A stretch of DNA of 5,365 bases from Bacteroidales bacterium (GTDB lineage Bacteria > Bacteroidota > Bacteroidia > Bacteroidales > UBA7960), in contig PWNY01000434.1 in NCBI GenBank assembly GCA_003557805.1, forward strand, positions 1-5,365, given 5' to 3'. Made by a program: the position numbers and the translations under genes. Below, piece after piece: positions 1 through 4,055 of the stretch. Under the pieces are notes generated by a model. The model searched no databases, was not told the DNA's origin, and saw only the letters and a program-made list of their open reading frames with translations. Every line of letters begins with the position of its first letter. Position 1 is the first letter of the stretch.

Positions 1-1508
1 AAGCTACTGCCCGGATTACCTGTCCTCAGCTTGTAGAGAGGCTTCATTTTACTGCTGTCGAAAAGCATTGAGCCATTGAAAATGCCCCCGTGCCTGCCTG
101 CCATCAGTTTCAGGTTCGCATAGTGGGTGCTGATAACTCCCATTGCCTTTCTCTGGTTAAGTTTTTCCAGTATAGCCTCTGCTATTGCCCCTCCGATTCT
201 AGGCTCCGTTCCTGCACCGAACTCATCTATAAGGAACAAAGTCCTCTCATTGGAGTTATCCAGCAGGTATTTCATGTTCAGAAGGTGTGAGGAATAGGTG
301 CTAAGATCGTTCTCAATCGACTGTTCATCACCAATGTCAATAAACAGACCATGGTAGATGCCTGCCTCTGAATAGCTGTCCATTGGGGCTAGTAATCCGC
401 ACTGCAGCATGTACTGTATCAATCCGCAGGTTTTAAGGCATACTGACTTACCTCCTGCGTTAGGCCCTGAAATAATCAAAATGCGGTTCTCCTGGTCCAG
501 TTCAATGGTCAGGAGCTCAACATGTTTACCTTGTTTCTTGTATGAAAGGTAGAGTAATGGGTGTTTCGCATTCACCCATCTTATAAGGGGTGAACCTGTC
601 AGCTTTGGTCGCATTGCATCCATTTCCAGGGCAATCTTAGCCTTTGCCCTTACAGCATCTACCTGTCCCAGCATTCCGTATGCCTTTGTCAGTTCAGGTA
701 TCATTGGCCTTAGCACCGAGGCAAAGGATTTGAGTATCCTTATTATCTCCTGCCTCTCTTCGCCTTCAAGATCCCTGATCCTGTTATTTGTGTCAAAGAC
801 CTCCTCTGGTTCCAGGAATGCAGTCTGCCCTGTTGAACTGTGATCGTGTACAAAACCCCTGATTCTTCTTTTATAGGCTACCGGCACGGGTATTACCTGC
901 CTTCCGTTTCGCAGGGCAAGCTCGGTGTCGCTGCTTACCAGCCCGGATGCCTTTGCCTCGGCGAGTATGGCATTGAGCCTTTTAAACGCCTTTTTCTCCA
1001 GTTCTTCCTTTTGCTGTCTTATCCTGGCAAGTTCTGAAGATGCAGAGCTTCTTACCTCGGAGTTCTCGTCAACAATTGAGTTGATGCGGCCGGGCAGCGA
1101 ACGGTCAGGCTCAATACCCTCAGTAAGCCTGTAAAGCTCTGGGTGAATTAGTTCACCATCCTCACCTCTTCGCCTGAGGAAATCCATTACATTGATGATG
1201 GTTATCACCGAAAGTTTTATATCAGTGAGCACTTCTGGTTCAGCGTAGGTGTCCGCAGGTCTAAGCTGCCTGAACACCTCTTCCGGGTCATAGTAGTTTG
1301 AACCTGGAAAGCTCTCGCCCGATAGGATTATCTGCCTGAACTCCTCAGTCTGGTCAAGCAGTTTTTCTATTTGAGCCTTGTCTGTGCTGAAAGCTATCCG
1401 TTCAACCTCTTTGCGGCCAAGGGTGCTGAAACAGTTCTCCAGCAGCATCTGCCTTATGCGGTCGAAACCGGTTTTCTCTTCGTATCCGGAAGGATATATG
1501 TTTTGCAT
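1..1508 (-). CDS. mutS2: MutS2 family ATPase (Smr-type), 5' part; gene runs off the left edge
   Basis: MutS2 is a dimeric relative of the mismatch-repair ATPase MutS without the mismatch-reading domains. Family members suppress recombination or split stalled/collided ribosomes. The 502 visible codons are open to the window edge. Residues about 1-340 are the MutS-like core and lever region, with a charged helical stretch near 150-190. The ABC-type ATPase follows: Walker A GPNAGGKS at residues 348-355, the GDEQSIENDLSTYSSHL signature from 393, Walker B LFLIDEFGAGTEP with D428 and E429, and the STHY switch at 460-463. All key ATPase residues are present. Bacteroidota homologues are around 800 residues, so the C-terminal linker and Smr nuclease domain should lie beyond the edge and cannot be confirmed. 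The ATG at 1508 is chosen because the protein begins as the family does (YPSGYEEKTGFDRIRQ) and an AGGAG lies 6 bases upstream (1515-1519). A TAnnTTTG promoter element sits just in front. Confidence 0.95.
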   Translation of the reverse strand, partial: MQNIYPSGYEEKTGFDRIRQMLLENCFSTLGRKEVERIAFSTDKAQIEKLLDQTEEFRQIILSGESFPGSNYYDPEEVFRQLRPADTYAEPEVLTDIKLSVITIINVMDFLRRRGEDGELIHPELYRLTEGIEPDRSLPGRINSIVDENSEVRSSASSELARIRQQKEELEKKAFKRLNAILAEAKASGLVSSDTELALRNGRQVIPVPVAYKRRIRGFVHDHSSTGQTAFLEPEEVFDTNNRIRDLEGEERQEIIRILKSFASVLRPMIPELTKAYGMLGQVDAVRAKAKIALEMDAMRPKLTGSPLIRWVNAKHPLLYLSYKKQGKHVELLTIELDQENRILIISGPNAGGKSVCLKTCGLIQYMLQCGLLAPMDSYSEAGIYHGLFIDIGDEQSIENDLSTYSSHLLNMKYLLDNSNERTLFLIDEFGAGTEPRIGGAIAEAILEKLNQRKAMGVISTHYANLKLMAGRHGGIFNGSMLFDSSKMKPLYKLRTGNPGSS

Positions 1509-1530
1509 TATGAACTCCTGAGTTGGAGTA

Positions 1531-1538
1531 CAAAAGTA
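1531..1538 (-). promoter_or_regulatory. Putative -7 promoter element (TACTTTTG) of mutS2
   Basis: On the minus strand the sequence TACTTTTG matches the Bacteroidota primary sigma factor -7 consensus TAnnTTTG exactly. Transcription would begin a few bases downstream, giving a leader of roughly 15-20 bases that still contains the AGGAG in front of the mutS2 ATG. No clear -33 TTG is seen at the usual spacing, so the call rests on the -7 box and its position. It implies that mutS2 can be transcribed separately from the small membrane protein gene upstream. Confidence 0.5.
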
Positions 1539-1597
1539 ATAAAAGATGTGCCTTATGTCATCCCCTTAATGACTCTTCCAGACAAGTGGTTACGGGG

Positions 1598-1798
1598 TCA
1601 CTTTTTCCTGACCAGGTAAATGATCAGTCCCGCAATGGCCACAACCCCGCTTATTATTACAGGGGTCCAGTTAGCCTGGCTTACAGCCACGTCAACTCCA
1701 AGTACGCTGAAGCTCTCAGAGGCCTGCATTGCTTCATAGCCAAAGTAGGCAAGGCCGATAATTCCTGCGATCAGCAGTAATAATCCGACTTTTTTCAT
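1598..1798 (-). CDS. Small two-helix membrane protein of unknown function
   Basis: A 66-residue protein starting MKKVGLLLLIAG and ending in TGA at 1598. Two hydrophobic segments, about residues 4-21 and 45-63, flank a polar loop that carries acidic residues (E22, E28, D36). Both ends are basic (KK at the N-terminus, RKK at the C-terminus), so by the positive-inside rule both ends face the cytoplasm and the loop faces the periplasm. The layout resembles short DUF3185-like bacterial inner-membrane proteins, but I cannot assign a family with certainty and no catalytic motif is visible. It lies 89 bases upstream of mutS2 in the same direction. A separate promoter box before mutS2 makes a strict operon unlikely. 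There is no Shine-Dalgarno before the ATG, as is common in Bacteroidota, but a TAnnTTTG box lies 16 bases upstream. That box and the plausible membrane topology argue that the frame is real. Confidence 0.8.
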   Translation of the reverse strand: MKKVGLLLLIAGIIGLAYFGYEAMQASESFSVLGVDVAVSQANWTPVIISGVVAIAGLIIYLVRKK

Positions 1799-1814
1799 AA
1801 TTGATACAATTAAT

Positions 1815-1822
1815 CAAAGCTA
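1815..1822 (-). promoter_or_regulatory. Putative -7 promoter element (TAGCTTTG) of the small membrane protein gene
   Basis: TAGCTTTG on the minus strand fits the TAnnTTTG consensus and lies 16 bases before the ATG at 1798, implying a very short leader. No TTG -33 element is present at the expected distance, so this is a motif-plus-position call only. Confidence 0.4.
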
Positions 1823-2011
1823 AAGGTAGTAAGATTATTCCTTTAAAGCTATTCCGGTGCCAAAAGCCAAAGTTTTATTAAAATCACCACTAACGTAAAA
1901 AATGCTGCAACTTTATGTGTAAAGGATTTTTTTAAAAAACGGCACTAATATTTCTCAATTATTGTTGGTTTTTATTCAAAAGTTTAAGAGAATTAATCTT
2001 CTGCTTTTTAA

Positions 2012-2161
2012 AAATCTGATCTGGTCAAAGCTGAATATCAGTTCCAGATGCGCACCCTGTATGGCAAGGGCTGGCACAGGCTATTCAACACCCCTCAAGC
2101 CATTTATACGATGAACCTACATGGTGCCCGGAGAGTGGGTTATATAGAGTGGATTATATAG
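2012..2161 (+). pseudogene. Short coding-like island, possible gene remnant
   Basis: An open plus-strand frame bounded by TAA at 2009-2011 and TAG at 2159-2161. It includes a 37-residue ATG-initiated stretch from 2048 (begins MRTLYGKGWHRLFNTPQAIY). Third positions are richer in G and C than the flanking AT-rich DNA, and the peptide has a protein-like mix of aromatic, basic and small residues. I do not recognise a family. It lacks a ribosome binding site or promoter box, and an inverted repeat (ATCTGG/CCAGAT, 2019-2049) overlaps its beginning. It could be a fossil of a decayed gene, a small real gene, or chance. The remnant reading is an inference from composition alone. Confidence 0.2.
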
Positions 2162-2162
2162 T
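2135..2162 (+). repeat. 14-bp imperfect tandem duplication
   Basis: GTGGGTTATATAGA at 2135-2148 is followed directly by GTGGATTATATAGT at 2149-2162, identical at 12 of 14 positions. Because the unit is not a multiple of three, the second copy is read in another frame and supplies the TAG that ends the coding-like island. It resembles a local slippage duplication. Confidence 0.6.
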
Positions 2163-2417
2163 CTGAGTGCTAACTGTTTTTTTAATCTTTAAAGAAACAG
2201 CCCCTTAGGTTTCATGTTCGCCGGGTGGTTTGAGATATGGCAGGGTTCATTAAGCCGGTGAGCCTGGAATAGGGTTGAAGCAAACAGCTTTATGCTGATT
2301 CCGTGACGATATGTTATATCAGAAGATAAAGGTTTGGGGTTAACTTTGAAGAAAAGGGTTGCCACTTAACCAGCCTGAGTGAGCAGTTTGAGCAGTTCAT
2401 AAAAACACAGCACAGTA

Positions 2418-2453
2418 TATAAATAAAAACCTGCTTATCAGACGATAAGCAGG
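2418..2453 (-). terminator. Rho-independent terminator downstream of tRNA-Met
   Basis: On the minus strand the ten-base arm CCTGCTTATC, loop GTCT and perfectly complementary arm GATAAGCAGG (hairpin 2430-2453) are followed by a T-rich tail TTTTTATTTATA. The hairpin begins ten bases after the tRNA 3' end, so it should end the tRNA transcript. Because the stem is symmetric and T's also follow on the plus strand (CTATTTTT), it may work in both directions. It would also stop read-through from the transporter gene upstream. Confidence 0.9.
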
Positions 2454-2462
2454 CTATTTTTG

Positions 2463-2536
2463 TAGCGGGGACGGGAGTTGAACCCGTGACCTTCGGGTTA
2501 TGAATCCGACGCTCTAACCACCTGAGCTACCCCGCC
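2463..2536 (-). tRNA. tRNA-Met (anticodon CAT), probably elongator
   Basis: A complete 74-base cloverleaf. Acceptor GGCGGGG pairs with CCCCGCT; TA at positions 8-9; D arm GCTC/GAGC with loop AGGTGGTTA; anticodon arm TCGGA-TTCATAA-CCCGA with anticodon CAT; variable loop AGGTC; T arm ACGGG-TTCAACT-CCCGT; discriminator A. CCA is not encoded (the genome reads ACA), so it must be added enzymatically. The anticodon stem lacks the three consecutive G-C pairs of an initiator tRNA, and position 1 is a paired G, so elongator Met is favoured. A lysidine-type Ile(CAT) tRNA is the remaining alternative. Oddities are a G1-U72 wobble at the top of the acceptor stem and an A-C mismatch at the last pair of the anticodon stem (31-39). 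The gene has its own promoter and terminator, and follows the transporter gene in the same direction. Confidence 0.93.
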
Positions 2537-2549
2537 GGCTGGAGTGGTG

Positions 2550-2578
2550 CAAAATTATAAAACAATTTTTAATAACAA
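2550..2578 (-). promoter_or_regulatory. Promoter of tRNA-Met (TTG - 18 bp - TAATTTTG)
   Basis: On the minus strand a -33 TTG (2576-2578) and a -7 box TAATTTTG (2550-2557), an exact TAnnTTTG match, are separated by 18 bases, within the range known for Bacteroidota promoters. The predicted start would fall about 7 bases before the mature tRNA 5' end at 2536. This is the best promoter in the window, and it sits just beyond the stop codon of the transporter gene, so the tRNA is transcribed independently. Confidence 0.7.
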
Positions 2579-2584
2579 GGTATT

Positions 2585-3532
2585 TTATTCCTTTTTTAAG
2601 CCGGGAATGTGTTGCTTAATATTACTTGCCCTTTTTTCCCTTTTGCGCCTCCTTAAATTTGATACCTGTGTCATGAAAAGGCCTGATATTACTATGAACA
2701 TGCCCAGGATGCGTCCGGCCTCGATTATCTCGTTAAGGAAGATAAATGATGTTATTGCCGTTACAACGGGAATTAGATTAGCAAAAATGGCCGTTCTGGC
2801 GATGCCTATTGCCCTGACTCCCGAGGTGTAAAACATGAATGCCAGGGTGGAACCGAAAACGGCCAGTGCGAAAAGGGATGCAACGGCTTCCCATGAAGGC
2901 CTTATGTCAAAAAATCCATCCAGGTCCATTATCAGAAATACTGGCAGGAAGAAGAGAGCACCCAGAAAGTTCTGAACCAGTATTATAGTAAATGATGAAT
3001 ATTTTACGGCCAGCTTTTTTAGAAATATCACGTTGACCAGTGCGGAGAACACTGCAAAGAACAGCCACATTAGACCGGTGGGGGAGGCGGTAAACCTAAA
3101 ATCCCCGTCCATAACCATTATTATTACACCGGAAAATGAAATGATAAAACCAAGTATATTAACCACCGTTACTCTTTCTCTAAAGGCCACATAACCCAGT
3201 ATTGGACTGAAAACCGGGATCGTTGCAATAATTACTGAAGCAACCGTTGGGGATACATGGTACACCCCGAAGTTCTCACCAATGAAATAAAAGAATGGAG
3301 AGAAAAGCGACAGCAGGACAAATGCAGTGTAATCTTTTCGCTCAACCCTTTCTCCCAGCCTCCTGACCCTGAATATCACCGCCATCAGGATGGATGACAG
3401 GCCAAGACGGATAAGCATGACGGTAATTGGCTGGTAGTAGGTAAAGGCGATCTTGGTCCATACATACGATACACCCCAGAATATTACCGCAAGCGTCACC
3501 AGCGTGTATATATATATCTTGTTTTGCTGCAA
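2585..3532 (-). CDS. DMT-superfamily (EamA family) membrane transporter
   Basis: An inner-membrane exporter-type permease with two EamA repeats, about 315 residues from the chosen start. Roughly ten hydrophobic helices can be read: near residues 6-27, 35-55, 68-88, 95-116, 121-140, 150-170, 180-202, 213-235, 244-265 and 269-291. A basic C-terminal tail follows (LRRRKREKR). Each repeat ends in the family pattern of an acidic residue in a loop followed by a glycine-rich helix (RERVTVVNILGFIISFSG in the first, NEIIEAGRILGMFIVISG in the second). Family members export amino acids, metabolites or drugs; the substrate cannot be told from sequence. The frame stays open upstream to a GTG at 3586 (333 residues), but the extra 18 residues are not EamA-like and contain an exact TAnnTTTG box. 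I therefore prefer the TTG at 3532, preceded by AGGGA, from which the protein begins QQNKIYIYTLVTLAVIFWG like its relatives. No ATG is available. It lies upstream of tRNA-Met and diverges from the START-like gene. Confidence 0.9.
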   Translation of the reverse strand: MQQNKIYIYTLVTLAVIFWGVSYVWTKIAFTYYQPITVMLIRLGLSSILMAVIFRVRRLGERVERKDYTAFVLLSLFSPFFYFIGENFGVYHVSPTVASVIIATIPVFSPILGYVAFRERVTVVNILGFIISFSGVIIMVMDGDFRFTASPTGLMWLFFAVFSALVNVIFLKKLAVKYSSFTIILVQNFLGALFFLPVFLIMDLDGFFDIRPSWEAVASLFALAVFGSTLAFMFYTSGVRAIGIARTAIFANLIPVVTAITSFIFLNEIIEAGRILGMFIVISGLFMTQVSNLRRRKREKRASNIKQHIPGLKKE

Positions 3533-3549
3533 ATCTTCCCTGTTTAGGG

Positions 3550-3557
3550 CAAAAATA
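3550..3557 (-). promoter_or_regulatory. Putative -7 promoter element (TATTTTTG) of the transporter gene
   Basis: TATTTTTG on the minus strand matches TAnnTTTG exactly. Transcription would start near 3543, leaving about ten bases of leader with AGGGA before the TTG at 3532. There is no good -33 TTG at 18-20 bases; a T-rich stretch is found there instead. If used, the GTG start at 3586 would be outside the transcript. Confidence 0.5.
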
Positions 3558-3559
3558 AA

Positions 3560-3573
3560 CAATTGGCCGATTG
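3560..3573. promoter_or_regulatory. Imperfect 14-bp palindrome, possible operator
   Basis: CAATTGGCCGATTG reads as CAATCGGCCAATTG on the other strand, with only one mismatched pair of positions around a GGCC centre. It lies directly upstream of the -7 box of the transporter gene, where a repressor would block polymerase. No regulator gene is in the window, so the operator role is a guess from symmetry and position. Confidence 0.3.
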
Positions 3574-3614
3574 AAAAACCTGGCACATTTGCTTTTTACA
3601 GTTTAATGCATTTT

Positions 3615-3660
3615 ATTGCAGTGACATATGTTTTTTTTGTATATTGCATATATTGACATA
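3615..3660 (+). repeat. Paired direct repeats ATTGCA / TGACATA upstream of the START-like gene
   Basis: ATTGCA occurs at 3615-3620 and 3643-3648, and TGACATA at 3622-3628 and 3654-3660, so the same two words appear twice in the same order, with TGACATA copies 32 bases apart (about three helix turns). They lie in AT-rich DNA that includes a T8 run, 12-57 bases before the ATG. An ATAATG-G-CATTAT palindrome (3658-3670) abuts the second copy. They may be regulator binding sites, but low-complexity AT sequence makes chance repeats likely. Confidence 0.3.
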
Positions 3661-3671
3661 ATGGCATTATC

Positions 3672-4055
3672 ATGAGTGGTCTGACAAAGTTTACGCTTGA
3701 ATACGGATTCAGGACAACACCCAGACTGTTATATACAGCCATATCAACACCCGAGGGCCTATCCCGCTGGTTCGCCGATATTGTAGAGTCGGACGGTGAT
3801 GTATTCTGTTTTAAATGGGAAGGTTCGGAGCAGAGGGCAAGGCTGGTCAGCTCCAGGGATAATGAGTTCGTTCAATTCATGTGGCTTGATGATGCTGACA
3901 GGGATGAATGCATGGAGATGCGCATACAGAACGAACCGGTCTCTTCCGAACTGGCACTTATTGTTACCGATCATGCTGAAGACTCTGATATTGACTTTAG
4001 CAGGAGGATATGGGATGCCCAGATAAAAAAGCTTCAGAGGCTGTTTAATAATTAA
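3672..4055 (+). CDS. START-like domain protein (SRPBCC/AHSA1-like fold)
   Basis: A 127-residue soluble protein of the START-like family widespread as a stand-alone gene in Bacteroidota. These proteins form a helix-grip fold with a hydrophobic cavity, presumably for a lipid or other small ligand; the ligand and role are unknown. The opening strand is FTLEYGFRTTPRLLYTAIS (residues 7-25), followed by the family-typical TPEGLSRWFAD (26-36) with W33. Next come the strand pair around FCFKWEGSEQRARLV (45-59), FVQFMW (66-71), the strand ELALIVTDHAED (93-104), and the long closing helix from about 110 with W114. This is full length for the family. The ATG at 3672 gives the expected N-terminus; an upstream ATG at 3661 is stopped after four codons. 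It is transcribed away from the transporter gene across an AT-rich control region. Its TAA overlaps the stop of the convergent aminotransferase gene, so both transcripts may be antisense at their 3' ends. Confidence 0.9.
   Translation: MSGLTKFTLEYGFRTTPRLLYTAISTPEGLSRWFADIVESDGDVFCFKWEGSEQRARLVSSRDNEFVQFMWLDDADRDECMEMRIQNEPVSSELALIVTDHAEDSDIDFSRRIWDAQIKKLQRLFNN

Larger units (their letters stand above)
1823..2417. other. Gene-poor intergenic region
   Basis: About 600 bases with no reading frame I can support as a gene. From 1823 to roughly 2010 the sequence is AT-rich, with homopolymer runs such as the T7-A6 run near 1928-1940 and multiple stops in all frames. From 2012 to 2161 it becomes less AT-rich and is open in one plus-strand frame (listed separately). 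From 2162 onward it is again interrupted by stops. Small structures seen are: an inverted repeat CTGTTT/AAACAG at 2174-2200; a weak GGTTAA/TTAACC pair at 2338-2371; and a 9-base near-tandem repeat GAGCAGTTT/GAGCAGTTC at 2381-2398. No RNA gene, IS end or origin could be recognised. It separates the terminator of the tRNA gene from the small membrane protein gene. Confidence 0.6.

Noticed and set aside
840..1619. Several plus-strand open frames of 65-82 codons opposite mutS2
   Set aside because: They lie antisense to a clear MutS2 coding sequence, have no family features and no promoter or ribosome binding site; they are shadow frames.
2338..2371. GGTTAA/TTAACC inverted repeat, considered as an IS end or terminator
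   Set aside because: Six-base arms with a 22-base loop, no T-tract, no target-site duplication and no transposase nearby.
2463..2536. tRNA gene as an integration site for a mobile element
   Set aside because: No integrase gene and no duplicate of the tRNA 3' end is seen in the window; the adjacent gap shows no element structure.
2544..2831. Plus-strand 95-codon frame across the 3' end of the transporter
   Set aside because: It is antisense to the well-supported EamA helices, and its beginning overlaps the tRNA promoter.
3507..3517. TATATATATAT tract near the 5' end of the transporter gene, considered as a phase-variable repeat
   Set aside because: It is short and encodes the KIYIY residues expected at this place in the family, so ordinary coding constraint explains it.
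3653..3658. TTGACA resembling a sigma-70 -35 box upstream of the START-like gene
   Set aside because: A matching -10 would fall within the coding sequence, and the genome appears to use Bacteroidota-type promoters.
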